Source: an uncultured Eggerthella sp.
GTDB lineage: Bacteria; Actinomycetota; Coriobacteriia; Coriobacteriales; Eggerthellaceae
DNA length: 30,987 nucleotides
Reading direction: 5' to 3'
Assembly (NCBI GenBank): GCA_900540345.1
Contig: UQFK01000011.1
Coordinates: 1-30,987 of the forward strand
Below, piece by piece: positions 13,841 through 21,196 of this stretch. How positions within the stretch are numbered: position 1 is the stretch's first letter; each line of letters opens with the position of its first letter. A program made the translations under genes and the position numbers. Below the pieces are notes generated by a model. The model was not told the DNA's origin. It ran no database searches and saw nothing but the letters and a program-made list of their open reading frames with translations.

Positions 13841-15409
13841 TTAATGGCGGAAATGGCGATGTCCGGTAAACATCATAGCGATGCCATGCTCGTTCGCGGC
13901 TTCAATAACCTCTTCATCGCGGATTGAGCCGCCTGGCTGAATGATAGCAGTGATGCCAGCTTCGGCAAGCGTATCAAGACCATCGCGGAAGGGGAAGAAT
14001 GCATCAGAGGCGGCAACAGCGCCATGCGCCTTGCTTCCTGCTTGTTCCACCGCGATACGTGCAGAGTTCACGCGATTGGGCTGTCCCCCACCTTCACCGA
14101 GATTGACCTGATCCTTTGCAATGAGAATCGCGTTCGATTTGACCGACTTGACCGCCTTCCATGCAAAGATGAGATCTTGCATCTCCTCCGGGGTTGGAAC
14201 GCGTTTCGTTGCAACCGTGAAGCTATCAGAAGGTTCATGGACCGCGTCTACCTCCTGACAGAGCAAACCGCCTTCAACTGCACGGTATTCGAGCGTCTTA
14301 CCTGCAGGATTTACGCCACCTGTTTCAAGCAGACGCGTATTGGGCTTAAGCGTATACATCTCAAGTGCGTCGAGTGAGAATTCGGGCGCGATGATCGCCT
14401 CAACAAACTGCTTATTATCAAAGATCTTGACGATCACGTCCCCATTCACGGGACGGTTGAATGCAATAACCCCACCATAGGCTGAGACAGGGTCTGCATC
14501 ATAGGCACGTACGTATGCCTCAACCGCATCGTTAGCCACCGCTACACCACATGGAGTGAGATGCTTAACAATAACGCACGCAGGTTCATCATATTCACGT
14601 ACAGCCGTCCACGCGGCATCAAGATCGAGATAATTATTATATGAAAGTTCTTTACCTTGCTTCTGTTCTGCATAAGCCAAGGTAGTTGCAGCATTTGGAT
14701 AGTCCGTGACACGGAAGAAAGCTGCTTTTTGGTGAGGGTTTTCTCCATAGCGTAGATCTTGGACTTTAACAAGACCGAGCGCTTTCATATCAGGAAAGAC
14801 CGTCGCAGGATCGATCTCTTGCGTCAACCATGCAGCGATCGCTCCATCATACTGGGCAGTGGTGTTAAAGACCTCGTAAGCAAGCTTAAGACGAGTCGGA
14901 TAGGTAGTCGAGCCACCATGAGCACGCATCTCGTCAATGATCGCGCTGTAGGAATTCGGATCAGTGACCACAGCAACGGACGCAAAGTTCTTTGCAGCAG
15001 AACGAAGCATAGAAGGGCCTCCGATGTCGATATTCTCGATACACTGAGCAAAATCAGCACCGCTTGCGACTGTCTTCTGGAATTCATAGAGGTTAACAAC
15101 GACCATATCGATCATCTGGATGCCATGCTCTTTAGCTTGTTGCATATGAGTCTCGAGATCACGCCGCGCAAGCAATCCGCCGTGGACGCGTGGATGCAAA
15201 GTCTTAACGCGACCGTCCATCATCTCAGGAAATTCAGTAACCTTATCGATCGGGGTAACCGAGATACCTGCCTCTTCGAGCGCGCGGGCAGTACCGCCCG
15301 TCGAAATAATCTCAACGCCGAATTCTTCTGTGAGCGCTTTTGCGAACTCGACGATACCAGTCTTGTCTGTGACCGAGATCAATGCTCGCTTGATAACCGG
15401 ATCAGCCAT
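13841..15409 (-). CDS. purH: Bifunctional AICAR transformylase / IMP cyclohydrolase
   Basis: PurH carries out the last two steps to IMP: formyl transfer to AICAR and ring closure. The 522-residue length is normal. The N-terminal cyclohydrolase domain (about 1-190) shows ALISVTDKTGIVEFAK, ISTGGTARAL and DGRVKTLHPRVHGGLL. The C-terminal transformylase domain shows RYGENPHQKAAFF, VIVKHLTPCGVA and DPVSAYGGVIAFN. Two usually strict segments differ: KHxNPCG reads KHLTPCG, and the GxGQxSRVD-like segment reads GEGGGQPNRVNSARIA. K and H of the KH pair are kept, so activity is expected. AAGGAG precedes the ATG by 6 bases. It is the last gene of the PAP-srtB-purM-purN-purH run, 47 bases after purN, and ends at a strong terminator. 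Confidence 0.96.
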   Translation of the reverse strand: MADPVIKRALISVTDKTGIVEFAKALTEEFGVEIISTGGTARALEEAGISVTPIDKVTEFPEMMDGRVKTLHPRVHGGLLARRDLETHMQQAKEHGIQMIDMVVVNLYEFQKTVASGADFAQCIENIDIGGPSMLRSAAKNFASVAVVTDPNSYSAIIDEMRAHGGSTTYPTRLKLAYEVFNTTAQYDGAIAAWLTQEIDPATVFPDMKALGLVKVQDLRYGENPHQKAAFFRVTDYPNAATTLAYAEQKQGKELSYNNYLDLDAAWTAVREYDEPACVIVKHLTPCGVAVANDAVEAYVRAYDADPVSAYGGVIAFNRPVNGDVIVKIFDNKQFVEAIIAPEFSLDALEMYTLKPNTRLLETGGVNPAGKTLEYRAVEGGLLCQEVDAVHEPSDSFTVATKRVPTPEEMQDLIFAWKAVKSVKSNAILIAKDQVNLGEGGGQPNRVNSARIAVEQAGSKAHGAVAASDAFFPFRDGLDTLAEAGITAIIQPGGSIRDEEVIEAANEHGIAMMFTGHRHFRH

Positions 15410-15456
15410 GTAAAACTCCTTTTCTGGAAGTACTCATAGATTATAAGGAGGACATC

Positions 15457-16101
15457 TCATCCTCGCGCGATCGACACCTTGCGATCAACACCGACTTTAA
15501 CGCGACCCTCGGCGATGATCTGAATGACCTCAGGAAGCAGCACATGCTCGACCTCATGAATACGCGCCTCGAGCGTATCGAGTGAATCTTCCTCTTCGAT
15601 ATATACTGCTCTTTGCGCAATGATCGGCCCTTCATCATATTGCTTATTCGCAAAGTGAACCGTGACACCAGTCACCTTAACACCTGCATGATATGCATCC
15701 TCGATAGCATGCGCCCCAACAAACGATGGAAGTAAAGCAGGATGAAGATTTACGACCTTGTCAGGATAAGCATCAAGAACCTCTTCAGTGACCTTACGCA
15801 TATATCCTGCCATCACCACATATTCAGCACCAGCACGCTGAAGCTCTTCAGCGATGATCGAATTGGCTACTCGTGGATTCTGATAGACCGTTGGATTAAG
15901 CGAGAGTGTTTGAATGCCAGCTTTTTGCGCACGCACAAGACCTTGAGCATCAGGCTTTGACGAAATAACCAGCACAATACGAGCATTGAGCCTACCTGCT
16001 GCGATCGCATCAATAAGCGCCTGGAGATTTGTCCCACTCCCGCTGATGAGGACACCAATCTTCAAAGGATCGGAACTCTTGTGATGCATGTCTTCAGGCA
16101 T
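15457..16101 (-). CDS. purN: Phosphoribosylglycinamide formyltransferase (folate-dependent)
   Basis: PurN transfers a formyl group from 10-formyl-tetrahydrofolate to GAR. The 214-residue protein has the nucleotide site GVLISGSGTNLQAL (16-29), MAGYMRKV (97-104), the catalytic NLHPALLP (N118, H120) followed by SFVGAHA, and VHFANKQYDEGPIIAQR with D156. The typical HPSLLP is HPALLP here. I chose ATG at 16101 because GAAGGAG lies 5 bases upstream; a longer reading to 16287 would overlap purM and has no such support, and a second ATG at 16089 is less well placed. It starts 28 bases after the purM stop. Confidence 0.96.
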   Translation of the reverse strand: MPEDMHHKSSDPLKIGVLISGSGTNLQALIDAIAAGRLNARIVLVISSKPDAQGLVRAQKAGIQTLSLNPTVYQNPRVANSIIAEELQRAGAEYVVMAGYMRKVTEEVLDAYPDKVVNLHPALLPSFVGAHAIEDAYHAGVKVTGVTVHFANKQYDEGPIIAQRAVYIEEEDSLDTLEARIHEVEHVLLPEVIQIIAEGRVKVGVDRKVSIARG

Positions 16102-16129
16102 AGTGTCTCCTTCGCGCGATGAATCGATG

Positions 16130-17290
16130 CTAGTCTTCTTCGCCATCGTCAGCATATTCGACAAAAAGCTGCTCTTTATCGAGATACGTAACCTTGCCGG
16201 TTCCTGGAACAACTTGACCGACAACATAAACCTCTTCACCTGCATCTGCAAGCAATTGAGCAACCTCGTCAACCTTCTGGGGCGCAACTGCCAATATCAT
16301 GCCAAGACCCATATTGAATGTCTTAAGCGCTTCTGTTTCATTCAAATGTGCAGCACGGCAGACCCAAGGAAGAATCGGAACCATATTCCATGAGCCAACT
16401 TGCACTTCAGCGTCGAGCGTTGAAGGTAGCGCACGGTTCAGGTTCTCTGTAATGCCACCGCCAGTGATATGAGCAAGCGAGTGGATAGCTCCTGGACATT
16501 GAACGAGTACTGAACGAATCGCTCTGACGTAAATACGCGTTGGCTCCAAGAGTGCGTCAAGAACGCTATCGCCATCAAGTTCATCACGTGCGATGGTCAA
16601 TTCGTAGAGCGTTTTTCCCTCCGTGCAGACCTTGCGCGCAAGTGAGTAACCATTGGAGTGCAAACCTGATGAAGCAAGACCGAGCAGGACATCACCATCT
16701 TGCACACGTTCAGGCCCGATCATAGCCGGACGATCAACAATGCCTACCGTAAAGCCAGAAAGATCGTATTCATGAGGATCCATAACGCCTGGATGCTCTG
16801 CCATCTCGCCTCCGATGAGCGCACATCCAGCCATCTCACAACCATCTGCAATACCACTCACAATCTCAGCAACCGCATCGCTTTTGAGCTTACCGACCGC
16901 GATGTAATCAAGAAAGAAGAGAGGCTCTGCGCCTGTTGCAAGGACGTCATTAACGCACATGGCAACAAGATCGATACCAACCGTATTATGCTTATTTGCG
17001 AGCTTAGCAAGCTGAATCTTCGTGCCAACACCATCAGTGCCCGAAACAAGGATTGGGTCGGCCATCTGCTTTGCGACCCCGATGGAAAACAACCCCCCAA
17101 AGCCCCCGATATCACCTCGGACCTCATTGCGATACGTGCGATGAACAGCATCTTTGATTGCATCGACCGCACGAGCTCCTTCTGCAGTGTCAACGCCCGC
17201 ATCGGCATAAGTAGTGCCACCACCCTGTTTGGTCCAACTAGGCCATTTCGTATCTCCATCAGTGATGGGAACCTGAACTCGCTCAGTCAT
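16130..17290 (-). CDS. purM: Phosphoribosylformylglycinamidine cyclo-ligase (AIR synthetase)
   Basis: PurM closes the imidazole ring of purines using ATP and FGAM. The 386-residue protein has the PurM/SelD-fold signatures: GGFGGLFSIG, VSGTDGVGTKIQLA, VAMCVNDVLATGAEPLFF, GCALIGGEMAEHPG, GLASSGLHSNGYSLAR and ITGGGITENLNRALP. ATG at 17290 is preferred, with AAGGA five bases upstream; an ATG at 17296 would overlap that site. The protein is slightly longer than the E. coli form owing to about 20 extra N-terminal residues before the conserved TYADAGVD. It follows the sortase gene by 61 bases with no terminator. purD, purF, purL and other early genes are not in the window. Confidence 0.96.
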   Translation of the reverse strand: MTERVQVPITDGDTKWPSWTKQGGGTTYADAGVDTAEGARAVDAIKDAVHRTYRNEVRGDIGGFGGLFSIGVAKQMADPILVSGTDGVGTKIQLAKLANKHNTVGIDLVAMCVNDVLATGAEPLFFLDYIAVGKLKSDAVAEIVSGIADGCEMAGCALIGGEMAEHPGVMDPHEYDLSGFTVGIVDRPAMIGPERVQDGDVLLGLASSGLHSNGYSLARKVCTEGKTLYELTIARDELDGDSVLDALLEPTRIYVRAIRSVLVQCPGAIHSLAHITGGGITENLNRALPSTLDAEVQVGSWNMVPILPWVCRAAHLNETEALKTFNMGLGMILAVAPQKVDEVAQLLADAGEEVYVVGQVVPGTGKVTYLDKEQLFVEYADDGEED

Positions 17291-17351
17291 AAACATCCTT
17301 GTCTTTGAAGTGGTTCTCTTCGATTATTGAATAAGTAGTAATTGTAGTTCA

Positions 17352-18212
17352 TTACTCGTCTGTTCCAAAGCTGACCGATTGATCCTTCCCGAGTCCGGTC
17401 GCCGCATTGGGATCGTATTCGACATAAGGATCGTCTTTCACGCTCGTTGCTATAACCGTTGCGAAAAGCAAGTCGCGTCCGTCGTTTTGAGTATACTCAC
17501 AGGTACACAATGCAAAGGACTGCTTGATCTGGTCTGCCGTGAAAACCTCGCCTTCTTGCTTGACCAAACTGCGATTAAGCATCTTCTGGATATAGGCCTG
17601 GTAAGTCTCGTCAGAATCGAACTGCGTAACAACAATGGGCTCAGAGCCGTTTGTCTTCAAGAGCGAGAAAGTCTTCGCATAATAGTTACCATTAGGCGTA
17701 AGGATATAGATGTCTCGATGCTTATTGAACTCAGCATCGGATTCCCAATCAGTAAGAGCAGCAAACATTGATCCGTCACGCATATGATGGCCGTATAAGA
17801 AAGTATTGCGATCAAGAAAATCCGCATCATTCTTCACGTCGATGAAGATAGTACCCGCGGAGGAAAACCAGCCATTCGAGCCATCAAAAGCAGTATTCAA
17901 GTATTTCTGATTATCTGGTCCCTGCACGATAGGATAGTTGATCTTGCTATCAGGTATATAGATCCATCCAACGATATCAGGATTGATCTGCCGCAATGCA
18001 TCCCAATCAGCCGTAAGATCAGAAAGCTTCACAACGTTGGGATCTTCGACCTCTACATAGGTCTCGAGTTCTTCATAAGCATTCTGCTGCGACCAATATC
18101 GATAGACGAGCACGCCTGCAGCAAGAAGCGCTATGACGAGCAAAACAATCGCAACAACAAGCGCTCGACGACCCTTCTTTTTCTGGCTAGGGTCAGATTT
18201 TGCTTTAGCCAT
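17352..18212 (-). CDS. srtB: Class B sortase
   Basis: Sortases cut a sorting motif and join the protein to the cell wall. The 286-residue protein has a basic N-terminus, one membrane helix (about 17-38) and an extracellular sortase domain. Class B features are NPDIVGWIYIPDSKINYPIV (77-96), NTFLYGHHMRDGSMF (136-150; catalytic histidine probably H142), ALCTCEY with the catalytic C238, and R246 in GRDLL. The usual (S/T)TC segment is CTC here, giving a second cysteine (C236) next to the nucleophile. AAGGAGAG precedes the ATG. No sorting-signal protein is visible nearby, so it is probably a housekeeping or remote-substrate enzyme. It sits between the polyP:AMP phosphotransferase (32 bases) and purM (61 bases), an odd place for a sortase. 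Confidence 0.92.
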   Translation of the reverse strand: MAKAKSDPSQKKKGRRALVVAIVLLVIALLAAGVLVYRYWSQQNAYEELETYVEVEDPNVVKLSDLTADWDALRQINPDIVGWIYIPDSKINYPIVQGPDNQKYLNTAFDGSNGWFSSAGTIFIDVKNDADFLDRNTFLYGHHMRDGSMFAALTDWESDAEFNKHRDIYILTPNGNYYAKTFSLLKTNGSEPIVVTQFDSDETYQAYIQKMLNRSLVKQEGEVFTADQIKQSFALCTCEYTQNDGRDLLFATVIATSVKDDPYVEYDPNAATGLGKDQSVSFGTDE

Positions 18213-18244
18213 AACAGCTCTCTCCTTTACCCAACAAAAGCACT

Positions 18245-19954
18245 CTAGAATTCAGCGAGGCGTTCTTGAAGCGCCTGATTAATAGTCTTGAGCGCCTTCA
18301 CTCGCGCATAGTATTTATCATCGCTCTCCAGAATAATCCAGGGCGCTTGTGGTGTCGATGTCAAACGGAACATATCCTGAACTGCAGCATAATATTCGGG
18401 GTAACGATCACGATTGCGCCAATCTTCTGAAGTAATCTTCCAGCGCTTATCTGGATTATCTTCACGCGCTTTAAATCTATCGAGCTGCGTTGCGGGCGAT
18501 ATATCGACCCAGAACTTCAAAAGGATCGCTCCCCATTTGGTCATGGATGCTTCGAATTCATTGATCTCATCGTAGGCTCGCGCCCATTGAAGCGGACTAG
18601 CGAACCCTTCAACACGCTCAACCAGTACGCGTCCATACCAACTGCGGTCATAGATGCCCACATGCCCTGCCTTTGGCAAACGTGTCCAATAGCGCCATAA
18701 AAATGGATGAGCAAGCTCTACTTTGGTCGGCGCAGGAGAGGTGAAGATCGTATAAGAGCGCGCATCGAGCGCTTGCGCAACACGTTTGATGCTACCTCCT
18801 TTACCCGCTGCATCCCAACCTTCATACATGATCATCATAGGAATACGATGAATATACATCTGAAGTTCGAGCTTATTGAGGAGCGCCTGTTGCTCCTTTA
18901 ACTCGCGCTTATAGTCGGAGCGCTCAAGGCACAGCGTATGATCAACATCCTCAAGTCGAGGATAATCCTTCACAATCTCGAAGCGCGAAGTAAGCGGAGC
19001 TTCGAGCTTGGCTATGCGAACACGCTCTTCAGCTTCCAAGAGCAATCGTTGGTTCTCTTTTGGGGTGCGCTTGCGCTCATCAAAATAAGGTGCTTGAGCT
19101 CCTTGCAATGATGAATTCTCTTTAGCTCGAGTTTCGGCTTCAAGCGTTGCATCGTCCTTCTCTTTCGTGGTGATGCTCTCAAGCACAGCAACAAGCTGTT
19201 CAGCAACAGCGAGATTCACACGGCGCTTATCTTCAGCATCCAAGAGTGTCCAAGGTGCCTTTTCTCCATTCGTCGCTTCGAGCAGTTCTTCGTAGAGCTC
19301 ATAGGTTTCGGGGTAATCAAGCATCTGACGAAGATCAAGATCTGACACTCGCCAACTCGTAAATGGATCGTTGTGAAGTTTTAGCAGGCGTTTTCGCTGT
19401 GTCTTCTCAGTGATATGAAGAAAGAACTTCACAACCATATAGCCATCGTCGACAAGCTGACGCTCAAATGCATTGATCTCTTCGATAGCTTCTTCGATCG
19501 TCTCACGAGTGCGCTGCTTGATGCGCTTGCGCTTTTTGTCGGAGGCCGCATGCATCTCATTCGAGACATGGTCAATAAGCGCAGAATACCACCCGCGGTC
19601 AAAAATAGTAATAGCATCACGTGGGCCGAGCGCATTCCAAAACTGCTGCATAGTAGGATAGTAACCCGTCGAGCCAAAATCTTCCGAGCGCGTACGCTTC
19701 GCCTCTTCAGGATCGAAATCTTGCGTAACATGCACCGTAACGCCGCGCGCATCAAGGTGATAGATCAAATCAGAGATACGGCTCCCCTTACCTGCGCCCT
19801 TCCAGCCCTCAAAAAGAACCACAAGACCTGCTGATGCTTTCTTGGCCTCTTGCTGTAAGACCACTAAACGATCCACGAGTGCATCGTGGAGTGGCTTGTA
19901 TTTCTCTTTAGAGAGCTTTGGTTGCTTGGTATCGATCGATGCGAGCATAGACAC
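18245..19954 (-). CDS. pap: Polyphosphate:AMP phosphotransferase (two-domain PPK2, class II)
   Basis: The enzyme uses polyphosphate to phosphorylate AMP to ADP. The 569-residue protein holds two PPK2 kinase domains in tandem. The N-terminal domain has a P-loop EGWKGAGKGS (about 49-58) and Walker B IFDRGWYS (about 117-124). The C-terminal domain has EGWDAAGKGGS (about 378-388) and IYDRSWYGR (about 434-442). In the first P-loop the usual Asp-Ala of GxDAxGKG is Lys-Gly, so the N-terminal domain may be non-catalytic, as proposed for other class II enzymes. A charged linker (about 262-310) joins the domains. I chose GTG at 19954 since AAGGGG lies 9 bases upstream; ATG at 19948 is an alternative. 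It heads the minus-strand run into srtB and the pur genes and is divergent from ppx-ppk. Confidence 0.93.
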   Translation of the reverse strand: MSMLASIDTKQPKLSKEKYKPLHDALVDRLVVLQQEAKKASAGLVVLFEGWKGAGKGSRISDLIYHLDARGVTVHVTQDFDPEEAKRTRSEDFGSTGYYPTMQQFWNALGPRDAITIFDRGWYSALIDHVSNEMHAASDKKRKRIKQRTRETIEEAIEEINAFERQLVDDGYMVVKFFLHITEKTQRKRLLKLHNDPFTSWRVSDLDLRQMLDYPETYELYEELLEATNGEKAPWTLLDAEDKRRVNLAVAEQLVAVLESITTKEKDDATLEAETRAKENSSLQGAQAPYFDERKRTPKENQRLLLEAEERVRIAKLEAPLTSRFEIVKDYPRLEDVDHTLCLERSDYKRELKEQQALLNKLELQMYIHRIPMMIMYEGWDAAGKGGSIKRVAQALDARSYTIFTSPAPTKVELAHPFLWRYWTRLPKAGHVGIYDRSWYGRVLVERVEGFASPLQWARAYDEINEFEASMTKWGAILLKFWVDISPATQLDRFKAREDNPDKRWKITSEDWRNRDRYPEYYAAVQDMFRLTSTPQAPWIILESDDKYYARVKALKTINQALQERLAEF

Positions 19955-20075
19955 TTGAATTTCCCCCTTGATCGCATGTTTCGTTAAATACTCTCTCTTC
20001 CCCGCATACCAGCATAATACTTTTTTCACACTCCGACCCACAGATAGACCAAACGCAGGAATGATTCGTAATTAT

Positions 20076-20106
20076 TTGATGAAGAAGCGCGCTCGACATG
20101 GATAAT
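20076..20106 (+). promoter_or_regulatory. Weak candidate promoter for ppx-ppk
   Basis: TTGATG (20076-20081) and GATAAT (20101-20106) are spaced 19 bases apart, 33 bases before the ppx ATG. On the opposite strand of the same divergent gap, TATTAT near 20013-20018 could serve PAP. Both are below consensus. Confidence 0.3.
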
Positions 20107-20139
20107 AGTCGCGTACGCTCAAGCATGAAGGAGATCTTT

Positions 20140-21057
20140 ATGAATCGTTTTGCGGTCATCGACTTCGGTTCCAATACGATCAGATTGTGCGTATACCAAG
20201 TCGAAGACACAACCGAAGGATCGATCACTAAGAAACATCTCTCTACTCTTTTGAACTACAAGGTGATGGCTGGCATCTCTTCCTATGTGAAAGAGGGAAA
20301 GATAAGCGATAAAGGAATCAAAAAAGCGGCGCGTACGATCAAAGAACAACACGAACGAGCGAAATATTTCAACTGTACACGGATCGAAGTGTTCGCCACC
20401 GCTGTTCTGCGCAATTGCAAGAACAGTTGTGAAGCGCAGCGCACGATCGAGAAAGCGTGCGGGCTTCCCATCACCATCCTATCCAATGAGGCCGAAGCGC
20501 ATCTTGGAGTTGTCGGAGCTAAGCTCGATGGGCCAATCGAAGATGCGACCATGGTCGATATCGGTGGTGGCTCGACTGAATTGACTGCGCTCTCGGCAGG
20601 GCTCGAAACAGCAAGCACGAGTCTACCCCAAGGTTCGCTTTCCTCATTCAGCATGTATGTCAATGCGCTTTTACCAACAGAAAAAGAGATGGAGCGGATC
20701 GAAAGCGAATTCGAAAAGCTCTATGCGTTGCTACCTAAAAAGGACTTCAAGAGCAAAACTCTTGTCGGTATCGGTGGTGCAATCCGCAGTGCTGCGAAGG
20801 TCTATGGGGATATCTTCTGCGCAGGTAAGCGTTCCAATGTTCTTCTTTTACAGCACATCGATGATGTACTGTACTCCTATCGAGAAGACCCTGAGGGCTT
20901 CATGCGATGTGCGCTTCAAACCATCCCTGATCGTATCCATACCTTCATCCCTGGCTGCATCTTGATCAAGCATGTCTTCGAGAAGACCGGAGCGGATCGA
21001 TTGCGTATTGCCAAACATGGCGTGCGTGAGGGATTCCTCATCGAGCATATGCTATGA
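20140..21057 (+). CDS. ppx: Exopolyphosphatase, short Ppx/GppA form
   Basis: Ppx/GppA enzymes remove terminal phosphates from polyphosphate, or hydrolyse pppGpp. The 305-residue protein is the short form with only the two actin-like domains; the C-terminal HD-type extension of E. coli Ppx is absent, as in actinobacterial Ppx proteins. Motifs: phosphate-1 loop IDFGSNTIRL (7-16), FATAVLRNCKN (85-94), ILSNEAEAHLG (113-123) containing the expected catalytic glutamate, phosphate-2 loop VDIGGGSTEL (139-148), and GIGGAIRSAAK. AAGGAG precedes the ATG at 20140 by 6 bases; the longer in-frame start at 20098 is not supported. ppk follows after 139 bases on the same strand, which favours polyP as the substrate. 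Confidence 0.93.
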   Translation: MNRFAVIDFGSNTIRLCVYQVEDTTEGSITKKHLSTLLNYKVMAGISSYVKEGKISDKGIKKAARTIKEQHERAKYFNCTRIEVFATAVLRNCKNSCEAQRTIEKACGLPITILSNEAEAHLGVVGAKLDGPIEDATMVDIGGGSTELTALSAGLETASTSLPQGSLSSFSMYVNALLPTEKEMERIESEFEKLYALLPKKDFKSKTLVGIGGAIRSAAKVYGDIFCAGKRSNVLLLQHIDDVLYSYREDPEGFMRCALQTIPDRIHTFIPGCILIKHVFEKTGADRLRIAKHGVREGFLIEHML

Positions 21058-21106
21058 AAGAGCGCCTGATAATTACTTAAAAACAATCAGAACAACCTCT
21101 AAGTAT

Positions 21107-21115
21107 TGGTACAAT
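21107..21115 (+). promoter_or_regulatory. Extended -10 element upstream of ppk
   Basis: TGGTACAAT matches the extended -10 pattern TGnTATAAT at all but one position. It lies 81 bases before the ppk ATG in the 139-base ppx-ppk gap, so ppk may have its own promoter besides read-through from ppx. No good -35 is present. Confidence 0.45.
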
Positions 21116-21196
21116 TATCCCAAGTGCACACACCGAGGTTCTTTTGCTCTTAAAGCAACTGATCGCGATCGCCAATGAAGGGGCTTTTGATCAATT

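Noticed and set aside
14759..15439. 226-codon plus-strand frame antisense to purH
   Set aside because: Shadow frame; no start signal and no domain pattern, whereas purH is clear.
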